From contig JBANAY010000004.1 of NCBI GenBank assembly GCA_037952775.1, forward strand, positions 9,982,001-10,046,000: DNA of 64,000 bases, given 5' to 3'. Within the stretch, counting starts at the first letter, position 1. Each line of letters opens with the position of its first letter. The position numbers were made by a program, and so were the translations under genes. The notes under the pieces were generated by a model that worked only from the letters and a program-made list of their open reading frames with translations, was not told where the DNA came from and made no database searches. Below are positions 1 to 11,100 of the stretch, one piece after another. Source of the DNA: Clonostachys chloroleuca. Lineage: Eukaryota > Ascomycota > Sordariomycetes > Hypocreales > Bionectriaceae.

Positions 1-2
1 AG

Positions 3-530
3 GACGCCCGGGCCTATGACCATGCCTACAGTAGCGTCCAGGGACTTGACGAGCCTGCGCGGTCGTGCTTCTCAAAGTATCTGGGTAGCGTCAGCCTGGA
101 TATATCCACCAGCATCTACGGACAGCCACTCATCGTCTACGGCACTGTCACAGAGTTCGTTCCAGGTTTCACCGCTGATGAGCTTTGCGAGCATATCCCA
201 CGCCACCTGTGGCAACGCACCATCTCCACCATCATCAGCACCATTCACACCGTCATCACCAATGCTACCCGGCTGCGCCATGACAAGCTTCAAGCCAAGC
301 ACTTCACCATGTCATACTGCTACAACAAGGGCGGTGTTGGATCCCGCATCGTGCTCACGAACCTCAATGGCTTCCTCTGGCATGGTAGCGACCATGACCC
401 AAGCTACAACAAGTTCATCGACCTGGCTAAGGCTCAGGGAAATGTATTTGACCAGCTTCTTCAACAGGTTGATGACAAGGGAGTGGTTCTGGAGGATGCC
501 GACCTCATTTTCTGGGGCACAGGCACCTGA
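3..530 (+). CDS. C-terminal part of a protein-kinase-like protein, 5' truncated by window edge
   Basis: A single frame stays open from base 3 to the TGA at 528-530, giving 175 residues. The start lies outside the window. The order of motifs resembles the fungal kinase-like family, in which a short N-lobe piece is followed by a hinge of the type EFVPG, then IPRHLW, then a helix, then the catalytic loop. Here EFVPGFTADELCEHIPRHLW is clear. The position where the family has an RPDN-type catalytic loop reads KLQAKHFTM, and the DFG-like position reads TNLNG. The key catalytic residues therefore appear absent, and this may be a pseudokinase or a decayed copy. The fold assignment rests on remembered family patterns and is moderately sure; that the frame is coding is more certain. 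No intron signal is needed in this part. Confidence 0.6.
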   Translation, partial: DARAYDHAYSSVQGLDEPARSCFSKYLGSVSLDISTSIYGQPLIVYGTVTEFVPGFTADELCEHIPRHLWQRTISTIISTIHTVITNATRLRHDKLQAKHFTMSYCYNKGGVGSRIVLTNLNGFLWHGSDHDPSYNKFIDLAKAQGNVFDQLLQQVDDKGVVLEDADLIFWGTGT

Positions 531-1213
531 GGATCACATAACCATCACCGATGAGGTTTGAGAATCGTCTTCCTTCTCTTCAGCCTCATAGTATGATCAG
601 GCTCTCTCCCCTGTCCGGAGCAACCTGCTTGCCAACATCTCTCGGTCGTTGACTACTATTTCTCGTCCTTTCTCTTCTGTCCCTGACTTGTTTCCCCTTT
701 CCTCCCACCTTTTCCCCTCCCTCTTCTTGCCTCATGAACGCCACAGAGCCCTCAGGATGGAAGGCTTTGTCTCTAGTACCATGAGTTCAACACCATCCAA
801 GTTGTTCACCTTCTCCTTCCTTGTTTTCGCTTTGTTGCCTCTTTGTTCTCTTTCTTCAAGGCTGGATCTTAGTTCGGCCATGGCCTACAGCAGGCTTACC
901 CTCTTTAGTACTGAGCTACAGGCTCTCATGTGTGTGCGCTTTTAATGACTGATGATATCTTCTTCCCTTTGTACGTTTCACGTTTCATAAGACAAATTTA
1001 ACCAAAAAAAAAATGGATTGGAGGTATGGGGTTTCCTGTTCGGCTGTCACGGCTCCCTTGGACTCAGTTTTAATGTAGCTCTCCACAATGAAAATGATTT
1101 CTACCTGATGCCTCCTGAAAATTGAACAAAAAAAAACTCCAAAGTGCCCTGCCATACAGCGTCTACCTATTCATCGTGATCTCCTTCCACTTTCACCTTC
1201 TTCCTTGATGAAG

Positions 1214-1241
1214 TTATATATATATATATATATATATATAT
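1214..1241. repeat. (TA)n microsatellite
   Basis: About 13 uninterrupted TA units are visible. They lie in the 3' flank of the minus-strand gene that ends at 1333. If translation of that gene ran past its stop, this run would encode alternating Ile and Tyr. Confidence 0.9.
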
Positions 1242-1280
1242 CCACCCCAGGTCTTCTGTAGTTCTCCGCTGGGTGAGGAA

Positions 1281-1326
1281 CCCCCTCCTCCTTCTCCTCC
1301 TCCTCCTCGTCCTCCTCCTCGTCGTC
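1281..1326. repeat. (CCT)n-rich microsatellite
   Basis: An interrupted run of CCT triplets (GGA/GAG on the minus strand) directly follows the stop of the minus-strand gene. In frame with that gene it would encode an acidic run. This matches the acidic block of the gene's own C-terminal repeats after a nonsense change (see findings). Confidence 0.85.
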
Positions 1327-1332
1327 CCGCCT

Positions 1333-2055
1333 TCACTTCAGATCCTTTTTACTTGCAAAATTCGCCTTACTGTCCACGGGCGCAGGGCCACCAAACATGC
1401 GACCACCACCACCACCAAATATGCTACCATCACCAAATACGCTACCACCACCACCACCAAACATGCTTCCGCCACCGGGTCGAATTCCTATCGTAGTCCC
1501 AGTATTCACAGGCCGGGGAGTCTCGTCATCATCCTCATCCCGCCTTCGATTCCGACCGTCTTGGCTCGCAGGATTCGCCTTCATGTCCAAGGGCGCAGGG
1601 CCGTCACTGGGTTGGCATTCTCTCATGGTCCCAGTAGTTGCGGTCTGGGGAGTCCCACCCTTATCATCATCCTGCTTTCGGTTCTGACCATCTTGACTCG
1701 TAGGATACGTCTTCATATCCACAGGCACAGGGCCACCAAATATGCCACCGCCGCCACCAAACATGCTGCCACCAAACATACTACCATTACCGGATCGGGT
1801 TCCTATCATAATCCCAGTATTCACAGGCCGGTGAGTCTCGCCATCATCCTCATCCCGTCTTCGGTTCTGGCCATCTTGGCTCGCAGAATTTGCCTTGGTG
1901 TCCGCAGCCGCGAGGCCGACGGATCCGACATCAGCACCCGGGCGAGCTTGCGGCATGGTTTTGATGATTCTCCTGTGCTTCATGGTCTGGGGGGCCTCGT
2001 CCTCATCCCGCCCTCGCTTCTGGCCACGTTGGCTGGCAGCGTTCGTCTCGACTTC
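1333..2055 (-). repeat. Coding repeats in the tail of the 1333-3624 gene
   Basis: There are about four to five imperfect units, spaced 45-60 codons apart. Each carries a charged block of the form SQDGQNRRRDEDD and most carry an adjoining MFGGGGG stretch. The units differ in length and in the number of Gly-Phe pieces, which suggests copy-number change by slippage or unequal exchange. The last unit (DSKANFASKKDLK) is cut short by the stop codon. Confidence 0.75.
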
Positions 2056-3624
2056 CAGGGCTGCCGAATCGCCCGACAGAACCTCGGCACCGAGGTCGAT
2101 CCGCGCCATCGTGTCGTTAACCTTGCATATTCCCTCGTCCTCGCTCCGCGATACCTCCATACGGTCAGGCTCTGTGGGCACATGAATCTCCCCGGAACAG
2201 CGACCTGCGACGTCCGCGCAAAGCCGTTGCTGGATCTGCGCCGCCGCCTTGCGAACCATGGCCAGAGCACGAAGACCCCGCTCGAACTCCTCCCTGCTCT
2301 CACCCAGGGGGAAATGTTCAATGGTGTACAATGTCCAGTCCGCCTCGCGTCCAAAACCTCGCAGGTAAAACAACCAAATGTGCATTTCGTGCTTCTTAAC
2401 TACCACAGCGGACGCGACTAGATTTTCAAAGAGGGGGAGTTTCTTCTTCTTCACTAATCGGATCGCCCTTTTCGTGAAGTTTGCGAAGCTCATAGCAGAG
2501 GCGATGAGTTTCCTATCATTCTTATAACCATCCTCTTCGACCGAGATAAAAAGGTTAGAGGGCACGTATCCATTATACGGCTCGTATTTTGGGTCTGCTG
2601 GATCTAGTCCCAGTTGCGTGAGTGGTATCTTGGTCGCCAAGGAGGGTGGCTGCTCGTGGTCAAAAGCGTACTTGGCAAATATCCTTAAGCTGTCTGAGCC
2701 GGCCGTCCAGGGAGAGCCCTTGAACGCCCGGAACTCCTCATCACCGATCCTCGGCTCAACAGTCGGAAGGCTCGGAGCACTGCCTCTTTCGAAGCGATAT
2801 CTAAGGCTAGCAAAAATTTCTCTTGGCTCAGGGAAGCTGAATAACTTCTCTTGAAGCGGTTCCCAATCGTCAGGTGCGACATCGCAGGTAGATAGATCGC
2901 CGACACTTGCGGGCACCGACTCCCAGAACTCCGCCGCCGCCATCCGCAGCTTGTTCACAGTACGGATGCCCCTCTCAAAGTCATACTTATTTGACGCCAT
3001 GTTGATCCCGGCAGAGATGCCATTCTCCCACAAACGGTCAGTATAGTTATAGCTGTTGTAATGTCTGACTATGTGCAAAAGCCCTCCATGGAGAGTGACG
3101 GTAAACAATTTGATGTCTGGGACGCATATAGGCGTGCTCCCTCGCAGCAAGAGCTTCCCCTTCCTCGTAACGGCTCCAACACACGGCTGATCTTTATCCC
3201 ATGGGTCATTATCACGATGTTCCTGGAAGTATCCAGTAAATGGCCGACCATTCCTAGAAAACTCCATACCAAAGACAGCCGGTTCACGGCGGTCATACAA
3301 ATACAACGTATTATTCGGGTTGTCGGAATCACCATCACGGCGGCCACCAGTCCACCAGTAAGAGGTGGAAAGTGTACAATGTGGAAGACAAAGCTTCTTC
3401 GAGCGGTCTGCCTCCTGGGTATAGGTGACTTGCTTCATGAAAATATCATTGGGTGCATCATCCTCGCCAAGCGGTTTCTCGAGGCCATCCACGAATCTCA
3501 GGAAGTCGCGGTCTTCGGCTTGGTAGTTGCTGGTTTCGGGTTCATCTTCAAAGATGGGGGGCACGCTCTCGGAACGGACTAAAAAGCAGTACTTTACAAC
3601 GTCCGTAAACGCTTCGGCTTCCAT
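1333..3624 (-). CDS. Unrecognised 763-residue protein with duplicated domain and Gly/Phe-rich repeat tail
   Basis: This is one uninterrupted frame, and I do not recognise its family. It has two parts. Residues 1-470 look globular and contain what seems to be an internal duplication. A segment ending in FERGIRTVNKLRMAAAEFW (about 216-234) matches a second segment ending in FERGLRALAMVRKAAAQIQ (about 447-465), and each is preceded by a beta-rich stretch. Residues 525-763 are a disordered tail of imperfect repeats. Each repeat contains an ASQDGQNRRRDEDD-like charged block (near 529, 581, 642, 687 and 756), usually followed by PRPVNTGT and by GSMFGGGGG-type Gly-Phe runs. No signal peptide or membrane segment is visible. 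The start chosen is the first ATG (MEAEAFTDVV). A nuclear or scaffold role would be a guess from the tail alone. The long open frame on the opposite strand over the tail is a repeat artefact. Confidence 0.8.
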   Translation of the reverse strand: MEAEAFTDVVKYCFLVRSESVPPIFEDEPETSNYQAEDRDFLRFVDGLEKPLGEDDAPNDIFMKQVTYTQEADRSKKLCLPHCTLSTSYWWTGGRRDGDSDNPNNTLYLYDRREPAVFGMEFSRNGRPFTGYFQEHRDNDPWDKDQPCVGAVTRKGKLLLRGSTPICVPDIKLFTVTLHGGLLHIVRHYNSYNYTDRLWENGISAGINMASNKYDFERGIRTVNKLRMAAAEFWESVPASVGDLSTCDVAPDDWEPLQEKLFSFPEPREIFASLRYRFERGSAPSLPTVEPRIGDEEFRAFKGSPWTAGSDSLRIFAKYAFDHEQPPSLATKIPLTQLGLDPADPKYEPYNGYVPSNLFISVEEDGYKNDRKLIASAMSFANFTKRAIRLVKKKKLPLFENLVASAVVVKKHEMHIWLFYLRGFGREADWTLYTIEHFPLGESREEFERGLRALAMVRKAAAQIQQRLCADVAGRCSGEIHVPTEPDRMEVSRSEDEGICKVNDTMARIDLGAEVLSGDSAALEVETNAASQRGQKRGRDEDEAPQTMKHRRIIKTMPQARPGADVGSVGLAAADTKANSASQDGQNRRRDEDDGETHRPVNTGIMIGTRSGNGSMFGGSMFGGGGGIFGGPVPVDMKTYPTSQDGQNRKQDDDKGGTPQTATTGTMRECQPSDGPAPLDMKANPASQDGRNRRRDEDDDETPRPVNTGTTIGIRPGGGSMFGGGGGSVFGDGSIFGGGGGRMFGGPAPVDSKANFASKKDLK

Positions 3625-6600
3625 TGTTGTTGTTTCCAGTTATTCCTGTTGAGCGAATGGCTATGGTGATTTTTTCTGAACATGCTGAGGAAACAGAACT
3701 GGGGCGAGGTCTTTAAGAACTTGGGCTTGCGAACTACCTAGTCAAGGTATCAGCCACAGGCTCATACACGGATTTAGCTCTTCCAAAACAAACCCTTACT
3801 TTATGACCTCTAAGACATTGACAGTGACAATGCAGACAATACAGAAAGCTGCAAGGTCAGATGATCGCCTTTACCTTGTTCTTGCTTCCATAAATAATAT
3901 GCCTGAAGCCTTGTCCATCGTGTGGTCATTGCATGAACTCGGCTTCCAGCTTTGTATTGGCCACTAAGATGCCGTCTTGGACCAAAGATCCAATGTCTCA
4001 TTGTCACAACATACAATTGTGCTTCCAAATCTACCCCAAGGCTGTATCAACCGCTCCAGTCCAGACCAAAGCCTTCCCAAGGTGCTTGTTGATGAGTACA
4101 TGAAAGGCGCCCATGGGGTTACCTGAGCAGAAGAGGTCGCTGACATATACTCAGAAAAACAATGCCAGCCCGGCGTGCATACGCGAGAAACTGATCGTGG
4201 GGTTCGTACGTCGCTGGTAGATAGTTATATGCTTGGGCTCTAAAGACTAGCAGCAGAGGGTCGTGAAGGGGTCTGTTGATCTACCAAGCGCCATCTTTCA
4301 ACTCCTCAACCCTATGATAGATTTATCCGCCATATTAACCACACAGCCGGCTTAACGACCCATCAGACTCGTCGCTGTACGAGTCCCAGGAGAGATATTT
4401 GCTGCAGCTTGCAACGCTTCGGCATTCAGTCGAGCCAGCAGCACTCCAAGATACACAGTCCTCGCTGCCACATAGGTAGAGAGCCACATCCTTGGAACGT
4501 GATTCTGCCACATGCTTATCATCAGCCATGACGCTGCCAGAACAGGTTGCTTCCAAGCCACACACGCTCCAGAAGCATGTGCGGGCCTCAGATCAGATAT
4601 GTGTGGAAGGATGTGCGATACCCCATATCTAAACCCCATGTAGATTCGATTGCGTCGATCGGTAGTAATCCCACACGAAAGGACATGTTGTAGAGTCCCA
4701 GCATGCATATATTTGCGCTCGGAGGCATTCGCCTGTTTGCTGAAGCGATTCGTATAGGGTAGTTTTATTGAGCGTTGTAGTCCACAGCAACTTAGGGATA
4801 GTTGATAGCTGGCTTCAACAACCCCCTTTGGGAGGGCTATAGAAACTCGGCTTGCTCATTGCACCATGGCTGCCTTGATGACCAGGTTCAGAGCTTCGCC
4901 ATCAGCGCCCAGAGGCGAGCTGATAAACGTAGCTATGTATAGTATATCTTCGAGCGAGACGAAACTTCGAGGCATCGCTAATTGGGTTCGTTGGGTGGCT
5001 CTAAGGAACGACGTTATCTCCAAGCTCAGGGACGGGCTCCATTTCACCTTGCTCCTCCGTCACATGGAGCCAGCAAAGATGCATCCGAGCCGATACTAGC
5101 ATTGGTTATATGGGCAATGTCGAGCATTTTTGTTCGTTGTCATCGATGTATTCAAGTTTGTAGACATTATCGGCGCTCGAAAAGGGGTTCTTTGTAGAGT
5201 AGAGGGGCAACGAGGGGCTAATTTTTCCCGTCTCGTTGGTGAACTGGCACCTCGAGGTGGTCGTGAGCAGGGGACCGGGCTAGTATCGCCGTGGGTGTGC
5301 AAGTTGTCGTTCGCTAATGTGTCTAAGGTAGATAATAAGAGCATGTGTTCGATCGCACACTTTGGCAGATGGCCAACTGTTAGAGTGTCACCAACCTCTG
5401 AACCAATTGGTTATTTGGACCGGGCCACAGAGTGGGGGTAGGTACAGACCAGACGTGCGCAAATATTACGTCAATGAGTCTCTGTCAGTCGTGCTTCCTT
5501 ACAAAATTTTCAGCACCTTCCTTGCTGCCATTCATCAATTGCTGGACTCGCGACGCGTTTCAACCCACAGCATGACATCATTGGTGCCTGAAAAATTAGG
5601 ACATAGAATTTCCGAGCTTCATCGGTTCTGATTGGTAGGTCAGCGCGCGTCCGTTCGACGCGCTGCTGGTTGTTAAGAGAGCATCATCAGAATTACAGCG
5701 ATTGATTTTACTTTAGGTTCGATGTTAATTTCCTGAATAACATAGCGCCATCTATAGAGCCATTCCGCGAATCTAGACCAACCCATGCGCCTAGCAAGAC
5801 CTGGGCAGCATGATGACAGCCATCCGTGTAGCAGCCCATCGCCAACATGTGGCGATCGTTCGAGTATACAGGTGCTGAGGTCTTTACGAAATGTGCTCGG
5901 CTACCTACAGCTGAGCACGGTCGTCACCAACCCGGCGGGAAAGCTAGTCCATAATATCAGGGTTCGTGAACCATGTGGTCGGCCGTATACGAGTGTACTT
6001 TGCGCATCGCAAGCATTCTTCTAGCGAGTTAATTCGTCGTAGGTCGAGATTTAGATTGGTGCAGCCCGTCGATTCGCAAGATTGTCGCAGTGGACGTCGA
6101 TATCGTCAACAGAGCCCAGGTTAATCGCTCGGCCAAAGCGAGGCAAGTCGGGGAGATGCTGTGACGATTAGCGCAAACGATTAGCTAGAGTTATCATAAA
6201 GTGCAAAGGGCTGGTACCTTGTCCAATGCCAACTAAAGTCGAGGCGTGTGCTGCCCTCCAGCTTCGGGCTTCAGCCAGACCGAGGACCAATATGCAACGG
6301 GCCGAAGTTCCCGCACAAAGCAGTGTCGTGTCAACATTTTCGGCCGTTTCCTCCTCAAGTAAATGTCAGACGGCTCATGGCCGCTGCCATCTGCGGCTCG
6401 TAGGATGGCATTGGCCCGAGAGTCAGCGCAGAGACTATCGTAGAGACATTCACGGGGAGTATTCGAGGGTGTGGTAATTTGTCGAGTATCTTGGGAGCAA
6501 CGGGTGGGTGGGTTTTGTAGATTGGCTCAGGCGGTGTATCCAGGGATGAAATAGGCGTCCATAGGGCATCGGCTTTCTGTTGTTATTGCGAGCATGACGG

Positions 6601-8100
6601 GCGGTTCATCCATCATTGTGGTTGTAGATGGGCGACAAGTCTGGTGTTGCAAAGCATCAATCAATATCAAGACGAGGTTTCGAAGCCAAATTACGAAAAT
6701 GCACAGGGCATGTGCCTTAGTCATTGGCGGCAGAGTGTATCTTGACCCAACCGGTGCATCATTTCCAGTGATAGCTACAGCGGCCCAGGCCCTGTAGATA
6801 TAGCCCCTACCACTACGTGTACACTGGACGGATCGATTACAACTCACTGCGTCTAAGATTATTGGGATGAAGTGCGCGCTCGAAACTTTCTGTAAAAGAT
6901 TAATAAATATATTTTCTTTTGTCAATTGCCGTGTGCCGGCAATATCACCCGAGATCTTGGATCCAAGCGTGGACACCATCCCGAAATCAGGGACTTCGGC
7001 CACGACGGCCCTGACCTAAAAGACGATACCACTTCATTTACATAGAGTATTCTCAGCGCGAATTTGCTTTCAAAAAGGGAGTCCTCTATGCTAGGGCTTC
7101 TATGTAAGTCCTGTGAATTTCATATCTCCCAATTCCTCAAAAAGGGCCCTGAATGGCATAGGGCCTTTACGTTTCGCTCGCTAGATACAACCAATATCTC
7201 GAAAGAGAAGACCGTGGTCTGGAGAAAGACTCTACGGTATGCTTGATTGGAAAAAACATCAATATCACCGATAAGTTTCATTGAAGCATCAGTAGTCGGA
7301 GACAAGTAGTGAATATGATATCGAGGAGGATCACAGTTGAATCGAATGGTCAGGACTCAGGGGCTGCTTGAATTCAACAAACCCTAGACGATTTGGGAAA
7401 ACTAGTTCAGGAACACTATTTCCATGACTTGAGCCCAATGTTTCGGGTCTGCTTTGCTCTGTCAGATATCATTCACAAATCTAGCGCTCATAGTCCCGGA
7501 CGTCTTACGTCAAGTTGTATCTGTAAGTCCCCGAGATACTCTCCAACTTGTTTTGGCCCTTTCTCTATGTAAGTTTAACAACTTTTCAACATTATAGATC
7601 TCTTTCCCCGCTGTCTAGATCAAGACATTAGATCTTAAAGATCACCGAAATGATGGTCAGAGCTGCACAATAAGATATGCAGCACGCGACTTAGGCGGTG
7701 AAGCCAAGTAGCTTATACGAAGGCTCTGCAATAAATGGAATAAAAGGGTTGGAAGTCTTATGATATGGTTATTTAACTACCGAGATAATACAGGTGGTTC
7801 GGGTTGCGATGTGCGCGGCTGGTTCAACGAGATACTGATCCCTGATTGCCACAGCTTCGTATAAATGCGGGTTAGATTCGTAGCCAAATGAATGCAACTT
7901 GCCCACTAGTCGCTGGCTCGAGTCCCCGTTCAATCTTCCTCTCTCTTCCTGGTGCCTCATAATGCTTTTCCAGATTGTGGTAGGTACAGTACAGGGTATG
8001 TAGATTTAGCCTAGCGGTGGCAGTCGTTGACGTTTGCCTCAGGCATGACAACTCTGGCGGCCTCTCTCTTCGAAACGTGCCAGAAAGGCATGCAGGGAGC
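3625..8100. other. Gene-poor stretch, scattered short open frames
   Basis: I cannot support a gene here. The first 100 bases or so are the upstream region of the 1333-3624 gene; no clear TATA box is visible. Between about 3900 and 4700 the minus strand has several overlapping open pieces of 60-118 codons in different frames, which could be a decayed gene, but no family motif is convincing. The minus-strand 158-codon frame at 6527-7003 has no recognisable domain. No tandem repeat, tRNA or transposase motif was seen. Confidence 0.5.
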
Positions 8101-11100
8101 CTCAATAGCTTTGTTCTTGCCCTGAAATCTTGGTACGCTGCGAGAAGAATCTATCGCATCAGTCTCTGCTCCCGCAGACAACCCCCCAACCAGTGAACCT
8201 TGTCCTAGCGTTCACATGCTTGTCCTCAACCTAATGTTCAGACAACGCGAGCAGGCAGGAGTGCGGCAGCTCCGAGGGAGACCGTTTTTGCTTTGCTGCA
8301 CTGTACCGAATCCTTGGGCCAGGTTCTTCGTCTCCTCAATGAAAGTTGCTGCCTCGGTGGCCGCGTCGTAAACTTGCAACGCCAACTCATCGAAAGCAAG
8401 TCCGCCCTATCACAGCCAGCTTCGTAAATCGACCTGGATGTATCGCCAGTCTCCTTCGACATATATCCTTGGTGGCTGATCTGGTCTTCTGTATTCCTCT
8501 GGGTGCCATTGAACTACTAGACCTGCTGCATTTTAGAGACTCGTAGCCTCCATTATAGGCTCGAAAACATCTTACATACCTCATATCACGGCCACTTCCC
8601 AACACAGCGCCAGTGACTTGAGCACATGCTGTGCCCATTTCCATAAAAAGAAAAACAAGCGAGCGTACAAGTATTCGTCGATTTTTCCAGTGAAGAAGAC
8701 CAAGTGTGGTCAGGGGCTCAGTCTCCACGGTAAATAATACCAACCAATCTCTCTTGTCTTCAATATTTTCAGTCTCCAACACAGCTTCCAGTTGCTTGGA
8801 AGGAACAGGACGTACTAAATATCTAGTCAGTATTCCCCAAAAGACACATCTGTTATCACAATTCTTCTGCAGAGCATGTATGGCTTGGCTCTCTGTTCTG
8901 CGTCACCTACCTCTGTAATAAGACGTCGGTTTACGTCCATTAGTTTCAGAAGAGGTTTGCTGTAAACAAAGTAAGACTCTGGTTTGTTTCTTTTTCTCCC
9001 TCAACAAGCTAACGTCGCCCGGAATTATCGTTTTATAGTGATACTCTCTACCTATGACTCCAAATTAGTGAAAGGAAAATGGCCATTGCTGGGGTTTTTG
9101 CTTCGACATTGCCCCTCCCTGACTCACTCTTACCATTGCCTTGGAAGCCGAAAGATTCATAATCAACAACCAGAGAATACTGTCGTCCAAATATATGGCT
9201 GGTGGAGGTTTCTAGGATGGACGCCGTATATTGAAGGGTAAGTGTTATGGGAAAAAAAAGAACTGGCTGAACGATTTCCGCTCTGAGGAGAGAGAAGTCT
9301 TGTTGTCCTGTTTCTTGTTAGCCTGTGTGTTATAGATAACTTTATTGAGAGTATAGGAGAACGGCCACCATAGCGGCAAATTAGCCATCGCATACGCCTT
9401 AAGGATCTCAAGCAGCTGTCTGTTCTATCAGAGATGATATGTGAGCCCTTGGGCGCAACGAGGTTCCCCTATATGATGGCGATCTCGACCTTCGCGCTAA
9501 TCAAAACCCCCTGGGACTTGGCCTCTGGGTCAAATGTTTAAAAGATGGTTCACAACCCGAGGGAGAAGCTCACCGACATCTTAAGCCCATCATCCATGCT
9601 GCCTGCTCGCATGAATCTTGGTCCCGGAGAAGGCCATTCTCCTGCCACCCCCACACATCAAGCGCCGTTCGTGGAAGACACTTCATCGTCTGGGGATCTT
9701 TGTCGGCTCGGGCCTCATTCTCGGCTCGAAGTGGTCTACTCGTCCTGTTCGGTCTCGCTGTGTTGGGCAAGAGCTTTTCTTCGAACGGTGCGTCTTCTCC
9801 ATTCCCACGTTCGTTCGAGCAGGCCAGATGGTGCTATCGTGGAGGATCAAGCTACAGAATTGAGCTTTCATGCCAGGTGGAATTCATTGGGTTGTGGCTC
9901 GCCTGTTTAGCAAAGTCCGTGCTGTAGCGTTGAGTAACTGGTTCTGCGAGAGAGTGGCAGGAGACCAGAAAAGGGGCAATGCAAAACGTGGCGTAAGAAA
10001 GCACTCTGCCATCCTATTTGATTACTGCAAAATGAGAGAGAGAACTCACGATGCGTCAGTCGATATTCTCCTAGATCTCCTGCCATATGTCGACCGAGCA
10101 GCGCATCTCGTCAATGATGTTGAGGAAGAAGGTATAGTTAAATCTCGGGGGAGGCGATCACGGCAGCAATTGCTTGCGCTCTAGGGATAGAAATTCCAAA
10201 TTCATGATATAGAGGACTGCTGAATGTCGGTGGAGGAATTGAGACGTTCTTCGCGGTAGTTCCCTCAAAGTTATGGGCGAGGAAGGTGCGTCATGATGGA
10301 ACGTGTTAGTGCCCAAGGTTCCTGCCGTTTTCTACGAACACTCGACAACCAGATATTCAACGCGCTCAGCACCTCAATCAAATACAATGGAACAAGAAGA
10401 GGTCACGTTTCTCAAGCCTCACGATCGCCCGAAACCTACAACCTCTACGTGGTCGAGCAAGATCGGTTGAGCAATCGGCGTTATGTCCGCCTGCCTTTCG
10501 ATCGAGACACCTTGGCGATTCGAGTTTCACATAGAGAGCGCACATGGCATCATTACGCCACCTGTGTTCACCGCTGGAAGACCCGGGATCTGGCGATATG
10601 CCTGGCGTGACATCTCGCAAGGGCGAGACAACGGACGTGCCCGTTACATATTGCGTAGGGGATCGCACCGGATGGGAGCTGGAGCGGGTGTCATTGCCTC
10701 AGGGGTCACAGTATTTTCGCAATACTATGACTTCACAGGACTTTAGATGGGCTTCAGACTACCGAAAGAGCCGTAATATGCTTCAATTTTTACAATGAAC
10801 TGTCGCGAATAGCGTCACTGAAAAGTCACAATCACCTATTCCTAGGCCGCGCGTGACCCCAATAAATGTGAAGATATCGGGCCAGAGATGGTATTCAACC
10901 TTTATTGAAGCTATCTAAAGCATGTTCCGTCAAATAATAAGCATTTTGTGACCGTGAAGCCCAGCAAAGGAAGGAAGACGAAGTCGCCAGCGTCAGGGGT
11001 TCAGGGGCAAACGCGTAGACGGAATTTGAACCTGGCGTACCTTGCTCCCAGTTTCCGCGATTGTTACTCACAACCAATTCTAATCAAGAAGATGATCTTT

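Larger units (their letters stand above)
531..1332. other. Intergenic, two convergent 3' ends and microsatellites
   Basis: This stretch separates the stop of the kinase-like gene (+) from the stop of the next gene (-), so it should hold both 3' UTRs. It is CT-rich in its first half. It has short A runs near 1001-1012 and 1126-1136, a TA dinucleotide run and a CCT run. A 98-codon open frame at 649-945 lacks any recognisable feature and is low in complexity; I do not call it. Confidence 0.6.

Noticed and set aside
649..945. 98-codon plus-strand frame after the kinase-like gene
   Set aside because: Ser/Leu/Phe-rich translation of CT-rich sequence, with no domain and no supporting signals.
1273..2421. 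Long plus-strand open frame (382 codons) over the C-terminal repeats of the minus-strand gene
   Set aside because: It lies entirely on the opposite strand of a better gene and is kept open by the repeat structure; its translation is low in complexity.
3810..4708. Overlapping minus-strand pieces that faintly recall a HET-domain protein
   Set aside because: The resemblance (a WLG-like and a CG..SWS-like phrase) needs several frame changes and lacks the core HET motifs, so I do not claim it.
10990..11060. Possible tRNA T-arm (GGTTCAAATTCC on the minus strand)
   Set aside because: The flanking bases do not form the T stem or an acceptor stem.
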